11,150 bases of DNA from an uncultured Collinsella sp. (GCA_902476475.1 CABSDO010000068.1:1-11150), one strand, 5' to 3'. Positions 1-6,495 are shown, numbered from the stretch's first letter. The notes: a model not told the origin generated them from the letters alone. Translations and numbers: made by a program.

Positions 1-44
1 CGGACGGCGGGCTTATGAGGCTGTCGGAAAAGTGCGCAAGATTC

Positions 45-71
45 TTGACGGTACCGGACTTTTCCTATAAT
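45..71 (+). promoter_or_regulatory. Predicted sigma-70-type promoter of the nucleotidyltransferase
   Basis: TTGACG (45-50) and TATAAT (66-71) are close to consensus -35 and -10 boxes, with a 15-bp spacer that is slightly short. The start codon at 112 lies about 35 nt past the expected transcription start, with an AAGGAG ribosome binding site at 101-106. The gene therefore appears to be transcribed alone from its own promoter. Confidence 0.6.
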
Positions 72-111
72 CTTTCTTGCTTAGATAGCAGGCGAAAGCG
101 AAGGAGCTCCT

Positions 112-606
112 ATGGTCACCAAGGATGATGCGTGTTGGATAATCGGCCTTTCCGCAGGTGCGGGCATTGGCGTATACCTTGATGGCGGCTGGGGCGTCGA
201 TGCGCTTGTCGGGCGTGAGACCAGGGCTCATAACGACATCGACCTGTTCGTTCAGCGCGGGGATTACCAAAGGTTCGTGGATCTAATTGCTGATGAGGGG
301 TTTTCCGAGGTGGCTGCATCTTTCACCACCGAAGATCACACGGTGTGGCAAGACGAGGCGGGGCGCATCGTCGACCTGCATTGCTTCGATTTCGCCGAGA
401 ATGGCGATATTCTGTATCAGGGAGATCGTTTTCCCGGGGAGGTCTTTTCGGGGAGGGGGCGCATCGGCGAGGTGGAGGTGTCGTGCATCGACCCCGAAAG
501 CCAGCTGTTGTTTCACTTGGGCTATCAGCATGACGAGCACGACGCCCACGATGTCATGCTCCTATGCCGTGAGTACGGTTTCGACGTTCCCGAAGAATAT
601 CGCTAG
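112..606 (+). CDS. LnuA-like nucleotidyltransferase (possible lincosamide resistance)
   Basis: The 164-aa protein belongs to the nucleotidyltransferase group that includes the lincosamide nucleotidyltransferases LnuA/LinB, which inactivate lincomycin and clindamycin by adenylylation. Visible motifs are YLDGGWGVDAL (residues 22-32), RAHNDIDL (38-45) with the metal-binding acidic pair, and IVDLH (86-90) as the probable third acidic residue. The C-terminal QLLFHLGYQHDEHDAHDV segment corresponds to the LnuA region around LLFHSGYD. Length matches LnuA (about 160 aa). ATG 112 is chosen because AAGGAG sits 5 nt upstream. Known: this fold also covers aminoglycoside transferases and many uncharacterised enzymes. 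Inferred: lincosamide as substrate, supported by the nearby mef/msr-like operon but not proven. The gene is intact and ends about 45 bp before the insertion sequence. Confidence 0.75.
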   Translation: MVTKDDACWIIGLSAGAGIGVYLDGGWGVDALVGRETRAHNDIDLFVQRGDYQRFVDLIADEGFSEVAASFTTEDHTVWQDEAGRIVDLHCFDFAENGDILYQGDRFPGEVFSGRGRIGEVEVSCIDPESQLLFHLGYQHDEHDAHDVMLLCREYGFDVPEEYR

Positions 607-650
607 CTGTTGCTATTTGCATCGGGGCACGACTTCAGCGCTTGCCGCAG

Positions 651-677
651 ATGCGCTGCGCCAGACCGCCCTGGACA
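651..677 (+). repeat. Left terminal inverted repeat of the IS1595 element
   Basis: It starts ATGCGCTGCGCCAGACC and pairs with 1835-1861 read on the other strand (19/27, only C/T or G/A differences). It lies just past the transposase stop codon (678-680). The core shared by both ends is AGACC, then CTGGA here or TTGGA on the right. Confidence 0.6.
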
Positions 678-1760
678 TCACGCCACGCCGTATATGGCCC
701 TCCGCGCACGCGAGTCCCATTTCGCCTGCTTGATCCAGTACTCGTAGAACGGATAGGGGGTCACCTTGTACTGGCGCCAGGTCTTCTCGTACGTGCCGCG
801 GGCTGCCTGCCTCACTATGAGCTCGGCGAGCTCGTCCGCGCTCCTGCGGACCTTGAAGCACCATGTCCACTTGAACCAGGCGAGGTAGTTCTCGAGGCGT
901 CTCGTGGAGACACCCCGGAACCTGCCGATGAAGTGCCTCATCTGGGAGTGGAGGCTGTTCACCCTGTTGATGGCGTGCTCCTCCCTCTTGCTGGCGATGT
1001 GCGCGCCGACGCCGAGGGCGGGCAGGACGCGGCGGTACACGTGCGCACGGTCCGTCGAGATTATCGCGCCGACCGCGAGCTTGTCGGCGAGCAGCTCCCT
1101 GGCTGCCGCCTCGTCGAGGCCGCCCCTCCCCGCGATCTCGTAGAAGATGTCGCCGGCGTCGTTGATGCCGGTGAGCACGCATATCTTCTCGTGCCCGTCG
1201 GTTCCCTGCGACCTTGTGCGGGGCTTCCTGGGCATGCCGGACTCCGACCTGGAGCGGTTTCCCTTGAAGCTCTCCCTGAAGAAGCACTCGTCGAGCTCGG
1301 CCCCGCCGCCGGCCTCCACGCGGAAGGCGGGCATGCGCTTGGCCATGGCCTCGAGCAGCCTGTGGCGCATGAAGAACGCCGTCTTGAGGCACACGCCGCA
1401 CTTTTCCGCCGACTCGCGCAGCGGGAGCATGTCCACGTGGCACTCCGCGAACCTCATCCAGGCCGACCTGTCGAGCTTGGTGGTGGAGAAGATGCGCATG
1501 GTGGCGTCGGTGAAGGTCCTGGCGCACCCTCGGCAGAGGAACCGCTGACGGCCGCGCCCGTCTCGCCCCCTCTTCACGTAATGCGGGGAGCCGCACCAGG
1601 GGCAGGCTCTGTCGGGATCGTCTTCCGCCCCCTCGCTTGCCGCGAGTTCGAAAAGCTCCGCGTCTATCAGCGCCTTGAGCGATCTCAGGACCCTGCTCTT
1701 CTCGGCAGCCGTCATCTGCGGGAGGAACTGCCTCGTCAGCTGGGTGAGCACGTCTTCCAT
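678..1760 (-). CDS. IS1595-family DDE transposase
   Basis: The 360-aa transposase catalyses cut or copy of its own element. An N-terminal zinc ribbon is visible: CPWC (Cys53, Cys56) and CRGC (Cys76, Cys79). A DDE-type catalytic core (DDE_Tnp_IS1595/ISXO2-like) follows: ELDE with Asp157, STDRAHVYR with Asp237, and the conserved C-terminal block VNSLHSQMRHFIGRFRG...RRLENYLAWFKW, with Glu290 as the probable third acid. ATG 1760 is chosen because GGAGG lies 5 nt upstream; an in-frame ATG at 1772 has AGGAG only 2 nt away, and a TTG at 1841 lies inside the terminal repeat. The reading frame is intact, so the element may still be active. Confidence 0.88.
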   Translation of the reverse strand: MEDVLTQLTRQFLPQMTAAEKSRVLRSLKALIDAELFELAASEGAEDDPDRACPWCGSPHYVKRGRDGRGRQRFLCRGCARTFTDATMRIFSTTKLDRSAWMRFAECHVDMLPLRESAEKCGVCLKTAFFMRHRLLEAMAKRMPAFRVEAGGGAELDECFFRESFKGNRSRSESGMPRKPRTRSQGTDGHEKICVLTGINDAGDIFYEIAGRGGLDEAAARELLADKLAVGAIISTDRAHVYRRVLPALGVGAHIASKREEHAINRVNSLHSQMRHFIGRFRGVSTRRLENYLAWFKWTWCFKVRRSADELAELIVRQAARGTYEKTWRQYKVTPYPFYEYWIKQAKWDSRARRAIYGVA

Positions 1761-1834
1761 TGCAACCTCCATCTCTCCTGATGATGGAATTGTCGCAACC
1801 GGGGCCCCGTCGCGTGTACTGCGTGCAGGACACT

Positions 1835-1861
1835 TATCCAAAGTGGTCTAACACAACGCAT
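1835..1861 (-). repeat. Right terminal inverted repeat of the IS1595 element
   Basis: Read on the minus strand it starts ATGCGTTGTGTTAGACC and matches the left end. It lies upstream of the transposase start and marks the junction with the truncated DUF3800 gene. Confidence 0.6.
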
Positions 1862-2449
1862 GAGCAGGACTCCGGCATCGACAAGCAGATTGAGCTTTAC
1901 GAAAGCGCCCTGCATGACAAAGGGCTGCCGGACATCCCTCTGCACACGTGTCCGCTTATGAATGGCCATGACAATTACAAGGGAATGGACATCCAGGACA
2001 GGAAGCGGCTTCTGCAGGCGTTCTTCACGATGCTTCAACATATGCCCATCAAGTACCACACCTTCTCCTACAAAAAGAGCGATTTCAAAAGCGACACAGC
2101 GCTCATCACGAGGATGAAAAGAGATGTGGTCAACCTGGTCTTCGACAATCTGGAGTACCTGCAGCGTTTCGACAAGGTGAAGGTCTACTACGATGACGGG
2201 CAGTACGTCGTCACCAAGTCCTTGCATGACGCAATCGAGTACGCCCTGGCATCCAATGCCGTCATGTATAAGGACGGCAGCCCGAAGGACTACCGGCTCG
2301 CCCAAGCAGCGGATTTGATCTGCACACTCGAGCTCACCGCGCTCAAGTTCGAAGCCAAAGAGCACACCAAGACCGACGACAGGTTCTTCGGCGCGTTCGG
2401 CAGCTTCAAGAAGAACTACCTGAAGAAAATCAGGAGAATGCTGATTTAA
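1862..2449 (+). pseudogene. DUF3800 protein, 5' end lost at the IS1595 junction
   Basis: About 195 codons remain in an open frame that continues back into the IS terminal repeat. The retained part shows features I associate with DUF3800 proteins: PLHTCPLMNG, DKVKVYYDDGQ, DYRLAQAADLICTLELTALKFE and the ending FKKNYLKKIRR. Members normally start with a Tyr-x-Asp-Glu-Ser-Gly type motif in an RNase H-like fold; here that N-terminal catalytic segment is absent and replaced by IS sequence. The frame could be translated from a start near 1760 or inside, but would lack the presumed active-site aspartate. DUF3800 genes often occur in mobile or defence contexts; no function is demonstrated. The missing 5' part is not elsewhere in the window. 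Confidence 0.75.
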
Positions 2450-2501
2450 GCCGTGCGCTGCCTTTTGTAAACCACCTGCTGCTGTTCCCGTTCGTGACTT
2501 T

Positions 2502-2527
2502 GGGAGTAGTCGCCGGGGAGTAGTCGC
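2502..2527 (+). repeat. Two direct copies of a 12-nt sequence
   Basis: GGGAGTAGTCGC occurs at 2502-2513 and 2516-2527, a 14-nt period, in the 3' untranslated region of the DUF3800 remnant just before its terminator. It probably reflects a small slippage duplication. Confidence 0.6.
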
Positions 2528-2554
2528 GAGAATCGGGCTTCCCGCCCGATTTTC
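2528..2554 (+). terminator. Rho-independent terminator after the DUF3800 remnant
   Basis: GAGAATCGGGC pairs with GCCCGATTTTC across a TTCCC loop: 11 pairs including one G-T, with the T-rich stretch in the 3' arm. It lies about 80 nt past the DUF3800 stop. Confidence 0.6.
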
Positions 2555-2559
2555 GGCGA

Positions 2560-2585
2560 TTTGTAATCACAGGGGTGATTACAAA
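2560..2585. promoter_or_regulatory. Perfect 11-bp dyad, operator-like
   Basis: TTTGTAATCAC and its exact reverse complement GTGATTACAAA are separated by AGGG. The AT-rich perfect symmetry, about 45 nt upstream of a small ORF with a good ribosome binding site, suggests a binding site for a dimeric repressor. An RNA hairpin is the alternative, but there is no T-run after it. No regulator gene is adjacent, and I could not place a convincing -35/-10 pair beside it. Confidence 0.45.
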
Positions 2586-2628
2586 GTGATTCGGATTTGT
2601 CAGCACCAGACGAATGAGGTGATACACT

Positions 2629-2781
2629 ATGTCACATAAACAAATCAACCGCATGCCTGCAACGATTGAGTGGGAGTAGGACGACAGGGTTCTGACCTGC
2701 GATTTTGAGTGCCGCACTATGCCGCTGAGTTTCGTTTCGTACGAGAGTCATGACAAAGCCACCAGCGACGGAGATGAGTAA
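2629..2781 (+). pseudogene. Small unknown ORF interrupted by one in-frame TAG
   Basis: ATG 2629 follows GAGGTG (2616-2621) at ideal spacing. The frame reads 16 codons (MSHKQINRMPATIEWE), then TAG at 2677-2679, then 33 more codons in the same frame (DDRVLTCDFECRTMP..., ending SDGDE) to TAA 2779-2781. The downstream half looks protein-like, acidic with two cysteines, and runs uninterrupted to a stop just before a strong terminator. This suggests a 50-codon gene with a single nonsense mutation. I do not recognise the family. An expressed 16-residue peptide is possible instead. No evidence for stop-codon recoding is visible. Confidence 0.4.
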
Positions 2782-2789
2782 AAGCGATT

Positions 2790-2832
2790 AAAGAGCCTCC
2801 GTTCCCTGCGTTGGGACGGAGGCTCTTTCTTT
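2790..2832. terminator. Strong hairpin terminator between convergent genes
   Basis: AAAGAGCCTCCGT (2790-2802) pairs perfectly with ACGGAGGCTCTTT (2816-2828), and an inner CCC/GGG extension makes the stem longer. It sits between the plus-strand small ORF (ending 2781) and the minus-strand msr-like gene (ending 2885), so it can serve both directions. Confidence 0.85.
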
Positions 2833-2884
2833 GCCGTTTTACTCCCTTGTCTCCGTTCGGGGATTATTTCTTGCTCATTTAGGG

Positions 2885-4354
2885 CTATTCGCGCTGAAAG
2901 ATTTTGACTAGCTTGGTGTCCTTTATTTCGTAGACAATGTCTGCGACGTTCTCGACCAGCCTCTTATCGTGGGAGACGAACACTATCGTTCCGGCATAGG
3001 CGCTCATCATCTGCTCGAGGGCTTCGGCGCTCTTGATGTCCAGGTAATTTCCAGGCTCGTCCATGAGCAAGATGTTGTATCTGCCCAGCAGCATCTTCGC
3101 GAGTAGCAGCTTGATGACTTCGCCTCCCGAGAGAACGCCAACGTCCTTTGTCAGGTCGCGCGGTCCGATTCCCATAGAGGCGAGGATGCCTCGAATTTCG
3201 GTCATGCTGTACTCGCAACCATCCTGCATGAACGAGATCGCAGACTGACGGGCGTCGAACTTGTAGCCTGTTTGCTCGAAGTAACCGATCTCTGCCTTGG
3301 GAGAGATGTTGATACCGTCGGCGCGTCGAGCGATTGCCTTCAGCAGGCTGGTCTTTCCTGTACCGTTGCCACCGGTGATGGCCACTTTGGCACCGAGCGG
3401 TATCTCGAATTTCGCGTGGTCATAGAGCATGCAGTTGCCGAAGCTCAAGCTGAAATCGTCTGCCGAGATGGGAAATTTACTATGCAGTTCCAGGGCCTTG
3501 CTCTGGCGGAACCGCACGGCGCGAATGCTATCTGGGGCCTCAATCCCTTCGAGCGCTTCGAGGCGCTTCTCCATGTCCTTAGCCGCCTGGTACATCCTCT
3601 TCTGTTTGGTGCCGGTTGCTTTCTGATGCCCCAATCGACCTGCATACTCGTTGCTTTTTTTCGCAGCCTTCCGCTTGGCGTCGACCTGCCGTGCTTTTTT
3701 CCGTTGTTTTTCGATGGCGGCTTCGAGGCGATCGCGCTCGCGCATCGCCTCTTCGTATCGAGTCGCCTGAGCTTTGCGCTCTTCTTCTTTCTGTCGCAGA
3801 TAGTCGGAGTAGTCACCCCAGAATTCGGAAATACCGCCGTCTTTGAGCTCCCAGATCTTGTCTACCACCTGGTCGAGAAAATGACGGTCATGGCTCACGA
3901 TGAGCAGAGCCCCATCAAATGCCTTGAGTTGTCCGACGAGAAGGCGGATGCCGTCTTGGTCGAGGTGGCTCGTAGGCTCGTCGGCGAAGATCGCGCTTGC
4001 ATGCTGGGAGAGTGCAGAGGCAATCTTGGCGCGTGTTTCCTCCCCGCCGCTCATCGTCTCCTGCGCCACTCCGGCGACGTTGAGACGGGAGAGCATCTCA
4101 CCACTGTCCTGAGCCGCATCAAGGTCGAGTTCATCGAGTTGGCCGATGAGGGCAATGCTGCCGAAGCGCCTGACGTCGGCGTCCGCAATGGTAAGATTGC
4201 CGCTCAGAATTTTAAGCAGGCTGGTTTTGCCTGCGCCATTGTCTCCCACCAAGCCGATGCGATCGTAGGAGTAGATTTCCAACTCTTCGATATCCAGGAT
4301 ATCGCGGCCGGCATATTCCAAAAAGATGTCTTTAGCTTTGACTATGAGTTCCAT
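2885..4354 (-). CDS. msrD: Msr-type ABC-F ribosomal protection protein (macrolide resistance)
   Basis: The 489-aa cytoplasmic protein closely resembles streptococcal Msr(D)/Mel, starting MELIVKAKDI like MsrD. It has two ABC domains and no membrane segments. First domain: Walker A GDNGAGKT (37-44), signature SGGEE (102-106), Walker B AIFADE (Glu126), His155. Second: Walker A GGNGTGKT (328-335), signature LSGGE (408-412), Walker B ILLMDE (Glu433), His462. The charged interdomain linker (about 185-275) is the region that reaches the drug site in ABC-F proteins. Known of the family: such proteins bind the ribosomal E site and release macrolides and streptogramin B. ATG 4354 has AAAGGCGG upstream. 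It is the second gene of a mef-msr operon, 261 bp after the efflux gene. The exact drug range is inferred. Confidence 0.93.
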   Translation of the reverse strand: MELIVKAKDIFLEYAGRDILDIEELEIYSYDRIGLVGDNGAGKTSLLKILSGNLTIADADVRRFGSIALIGQLDELDLDAAQDSGEMLSRLNVAGVAQETMSGGEETRAKIASALSQHASAIFADEPTSHLDQDGIRLLVGQLKAFDGALLIVSHDRHFLDQVVDKIWELKDGGISEFWGDYSDYLRQKEEERKAQATRYEEAMRERDRLEAAIEKQRKKARQVDAKRKAAKKSNEYAGRLGHQKATGTKQKRMYQAAKDMEKRLEALEGIEAPDSIRAVRFRQSKALELHSKFPISADDFSLSFGNCMLYDHAKFEIPLGAKVAITGGNGTGKTSLLKAIARRADGINISPKAEIGYFEQTGYKFDARQSAISFMQDGCEYSMTEIRGILASMGIGPRDLTKDVGVLSGGEVIKLLLAKMLLGRYNILLMDEPGNYLDIKSAEALEQMMSAYAGTIVFVSHDKRLVENVADIVYEIKDTKLVKIFQRE

Positions 4355-4445
4355 AGGTTGAACCGCCTTTTGTGTATTAGCCTTTTACTGGAAGCGCAGC
4401 CATGCCAAAAAAGATTGCTCACGTCGATTTTTCGCCTTTGCCCAA

Positions 4446-4484
4446 TTGCCGGCGCGAGCGTTTTGACCTTGCGCAAGCCGGCAA
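4446..4484 (-). promoter_or_regulatory. Hairpin in the mef-msr intergenic gap
   Basis: TTGCCGGC (4446-4453) and GCCGGCAA (4477-4484) form a perfect 8-bp stem, with inner GCGC pairing possible. It lies on the operon transcript between the efflux gene and msr. A T6 run follows about 30 nt downstream on the minus strand (4404-4409), too far for a classic terminator from this stem alone. In streptococci the mefA-msrD gap carries a second leader peptide and attenuator; here I find only weak leader candidates (GTG 4422 with AAAGGCG; an 8-codon ORF at 4377-4403 without a ribosome site). Confidence 0.4.
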
Positions 4485-4615
4485 ATCCGAAAATGATAGT
4501 TGGCGACGAATAAGGAGCGCGATGTGGGATGTCGGCGCAATACCTCGTCGTCGCAAGGGCTTGAAGGCTGACGCGTGAACCGATGGCTGCCGCCTCTTTT
4601 TTTCGAATACTTGGG

Positions 4616-5902
4616 CTATTGAATCCGCCCGGTATCTCTTTTCCCCACGTTTCGGACGCTCGGAGCAAGCAGCATAGCCATCGCAAGCAGTACCATGGTC
4701 GCTCCAGAGCCGACGAACCATAACGGAGCTCCAAGCAGATCCGCAAAAACGGAGGGGGCCGCGAGGCCCATGGGCATGGCCCACGCCATGATGGTTCCGT
4801 AGAGGCCGAAAACGCGGCCTAGGTACTCAGGAGGTATCTGCTCCTGCATAAGGGCAGTCTGGGTTCCCGCGTACAACGGGGAGCATGCGCCCATAAGAAA
4901 GCTCGCCGGTAGGAAAACGGCGAACAGCGACGGGCCGATCAATCCGGATGCGATTGCGACGACGCCGAAGCCGGCGATCGCGGCGACCATGGTGAGCGAC
5001 CTATTGCGGAACCCTCCCGTGGCCGCCAAAATGCCGGACCCAGCCAGCATGCCTGCGGAGAAAAGGACCTCCACCAAAGCAGCATCCCCCGTGCTACCGC
5101 CAAAATGTCCCAAGGTCATTATTGGGAACAATGCCGCGAGTGGGGAGAACGCGAAAGCGAAGACGAACCCGCACCAAAGAAGGGCGAACAGCCCCCTGTA
5201 TCCCCTGATCAGCTTGTAGCCGTCCGAAATCTCAGAGAAAAGTTCTCGAACTTTATTGGAAAAGGACGAGCTGCGGTCGGCTTCGTCGAGTCCTCCTGCG
5301 TCTATCTGAGCGGCGAGGACAGCTAGAGAAGCGAAAAGCGCCCCCAGCACGTCGAGGGCAATCATGGCGGTAATGCCCGCCACAGGATAAATCACTGCCG
5401 CGAGCGCGGCGCCAAGAATGTATCCGGCGGACTGAATCGCCTGCATCACTCCCGATAGGCGAACGAGATGCTCTGGCGGGGCGAGATGGGGCGTGAGGGA
5501 TTGGGAGGCCGGCGTGTAGAACGAAGTGCCAGCTGCGCGGAGAAACAGGGCGATGAGTATTGACCACGCAGGTAAGCTGCCGGCCAACGAGGCAATCGCC
5601 AAGGCGGCGCCCACCGCGGCAACGAAGAGGTCGGCGCCGATGAGAACACGTTTCAAAGGCAGCCTGTCGACAACGGCGCCCGCAAGGACTCCGAACAAAG
5701 CAATCGGCAGAAAGCCTGCTAACGATGCCAGGGAGAGGAGGGAAGATGATTCTGTCGTGAGGGCGATATGCCAAATGAGACCCATTTGGAGAATCATGCT
5801 CGTCAATGTCGACACGAGCTCCCCGCCCCATACGAAACAAATCTTAAATTGCCATGAATGGCACAGCGAAACAGACCTGCGCCGAGAGGTTTCAAATATC
5901 AT
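4616..5902 (-). CDS. mef: Mef-like MFS macrolide efflux transporter
   Basis: The 428-aa protein is very hydrophobic with about 12 predicted membrane helices, in line with the Mef(A)/Mef(E) family (405 aa), which exports 14- and 15-membered macrolides by proton antiport. Alignable landmarks are HSWQFKICFVWGGELVSTLTS (Mef: NWKLKFYTIWAGQAVSLITS), the MFS motif A region GVLAGAVVDRLPLKRVLIGAD (71-91), FYTPASQSLTP, and IPPEYLGRVFGLYGTIMAWAMP (Mef: KPEYLGRVFSLTGSIMSLAMP). ATG 5902 is preferred, giving about 10 residues more than Mef before the shared Trp; its ribosome binding site is weak, which fits control by the leader. A TTG at 5953 lies inside the attenuator hairpins and is unlikely. It is the first gene of the operon with msr. 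Substrate is inferred from the pairing. Confidence 0.88.
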   Translation of the reverse strand: MIFETSRRRSVSLCHSWQFKICFVWGGELVSTLTSMILQMGLIWHIALTTESSSLLSLASLAGFLPIALFGVLAGAVVDRLPLKRVLIGADLFVAAVGAALAIASLAGSLPAWSILIALFLRAAGTSFYTPASQSLTPHLAPPEHLVRLSGVMQAIQSAGYILGAALAAVIYPVAGITAMIALDVLGALFASLAVLAAQIDAGGLDEADRSSSFSNKVRELFSEISDGYKLIRGYRGLFALLWCGFVFAFAFSPLAALFPIMTLGHFGGSTGDAALVEVLFSAGMLAGSGILAATGGFRNRSLTMVAAIAGFGVVAIASGLIGPSLFAVFLPASFLMGACSPLYAGTQTALMQEQIPPEYLGRVFGLYGTIMAWAMPMGLAAPSVFADLLGAPLWFVGSGATMVLLAMAMLLAPSVRNVGKRDTGRIQ

Positions 5903-5932
5903 GGTTATGTCCAATCGTGAAATGGCGTGCAG

Positions 5933-5974
5933 AAAAACAGCGCGACGCCACAACAGCGCCGCTTTCTAGGCGCT
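5933..5974 (-). promoter_or_regulatory. Predicted transcription attenuator upstream of mef
   Basis: On the minus strand two hairpins compete. Hairpin A pairs AGCGCC (5974-5969, the last two leader codons) with GGCGCT (5960-5955). Hairpin B pairs GCGGCG (5962-5957) with CGTCGC (5947-5942) with one G-T, and is followed by TTTTT (5937-5933), so it can terminate. They share bases and cannot both form. Inference: normal translation to the leader stop masks AGCGCC and lets B form; a drug-stalled ribosome early in the leader leaves A free, blocking B and allowing readthrough. A third pairing, TGGCGT (5950-5945) with ACGCCA (5928-5923), also overlaps B. Confidence 0.55.
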
Positions 5975-6001
5975 CATCCACGTGCGGAAAAGACCAACCA
6001 C
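5966..6001 (-). CDS. Leader peptide ORF of the mef-msr operon (11 codons)
   Basis: GTG 6001-5999 follows a very strong AAAGGAGG (6015-6008) by 6 nt and encodes MVGLFRTWMSA, then TAG. It lies between the promoter and the mef start. The last sense codons and stop overlap the 5' arm of the competing hairpins. This matches the role of stalling leader peptides before macrolide resistance genes. It has no RLR or IFVI stalling motif known from erm, mef or msr leaders, so the arrest sequence, if any, would be new. A second short frame from a GTG one nucleotide after the Shine-Dalgarno was judged too close. Confidence 0.6.
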   Translation of the reverse strand: MVGLFRTWMSA

Positions 6002-6041
6002 GACACCCCTCCTTTGTTAATTCGGTCTGGCAAACCATGTA

Positions 6042-6071
6042 ATATTAGCGAGGCTTGAGTTTGCCTGTCAA
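6042..6071 (-). promoter_or_regulatory. Promoter of the mef-msr operon
   Basis: On the minus strand, TTGACA (6071-6066, perfect -35) and TAATAT (6047-6042, -10) are separated by 18 bp. Transcription would start near 6035, about 20 nt before the leader Shine-Dalgarno. No operator dyad is seen, consistent with constitutive initiation and attenuation control. Confidence 0.75.
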
Positions 6072-6108
6072 GAATCGACCATCGGAAAGGGCAATCCTCT
6101 CTGGCCAT

Positions 6109-6278
6109 TCGATTCCTTTTGTATCTTTGGTTGCATAGGTGACCCGCCAGGGCTATTACGCGTGGAAGAGGCGCCTGCCGAGCTGGCCGATGAGGCGCTG
6201 AAGATGGCCCTGGTCAGGCGAAACGATCCCAAGGGATGCGTACATCATTCGGATAGTAAGAATGTTGCCAGCAGGTTT
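6109..6278 (+). pseudogene. IS3-type transposase orfB remnant
   Basis: Fragments typical of IS3-family OrfB are recognisable. The stretch SIPFVSLVA-stop-VTRQGYYAWKRR (6109-6174) matches the usual SRQGYYAW block and has an internal TAG at 6136. A frameshift near 6171 leads into APAELADEALKMALVRR. An apparent internal deletion then joins this to GCVHHSDSKNVASRF (to 6278), like the VHHSD-containing catalytic block of OrfB. Most of the DDE core is missing. No terminal repeats were found. The remnant abuts the mef promoter and probably marks how that operon or its flank arrived. Confidence 0.6.
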
Positions 6279-6495
6279 TGCGGCAACCGCAAAGGAGCCG
6301 TATCCTGCAGCTGGAATCACGTTGCAGCATCCTGACCCGCATTCCGATTGGCGGACGGCCCGCTTCGGCATCCTGACCAGCACAGCGATCGAGCCTTGTC
6401 ATTCCTTGGATATGCCGGTTGCTCGGGGCGGTCCCGACGGAGGCCCTCGCCTCCCCGGTCCGTGACCCAAGAAGGGCAAGCATGCTGATCTGCAT
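6214..6495 (-). other. Possible minus-strand ORF with strong Shine-Dalgarno, unrecognised
   Basis: ATG 6495 is preceded by AAAGGAGGAACC with ideal spacing and opens a 93-codon frame beginning MQISMLALLGSRTGEA. The rest is Arg/Cys-rich and overlaps the antisense of the IS3 remnant, so the frame is probably not genuine beyond the first 30 or so codons. The start may belong to a gene whose body was lost. No family is recognised. Confidence 0.2.

Larger units (their letters stand above)
651..1861 (-). mobile_element. IS1595-family insertion sequence
   Basis: A 1.2-kb unit contains one transposase gene on the minus strand, bounded by imperfect inverted repeats at 651-677 and 1835-1861. The repeat ends match at 19 of 27 positions, and all eight mismatches are transitions. 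The 8-bp target duplication usual for this family is not visible at either candidate boundary. The two flanks also do not belong to one gene: the DUF3800 5' end is not on the left. This suggests the copy took part in a deletion or recombination rather than sitting at a clean insertion site. The exact outer ends are uncertain by a few bases. Confidence 0.7.

Noticed and set aside
642..1781. 379-codon plus-strand frame across the insertion sequence
   Set aside because: Antisense shadow caused by high GC; no recognisable domain.
613..1833. 406-codon minus-strand frame overlapping the transposase
   Set aside because: Arg/Ala-rich out-of-frame shadow of the transposase, which has a zinc ribbon and DDE residues in the other frame.
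3272..4513. 413-codon plus-strand frame opposite the msr-like gene
   Set aside because: Exact antisense of a clear ABC-F protein.
5903..5953. TTG start at 5953 for the Mef-like protein
   Set aside because: It lies inside the attenuator hairpins, has no ribosome site, and would lengthen the protein further beyond Mef.
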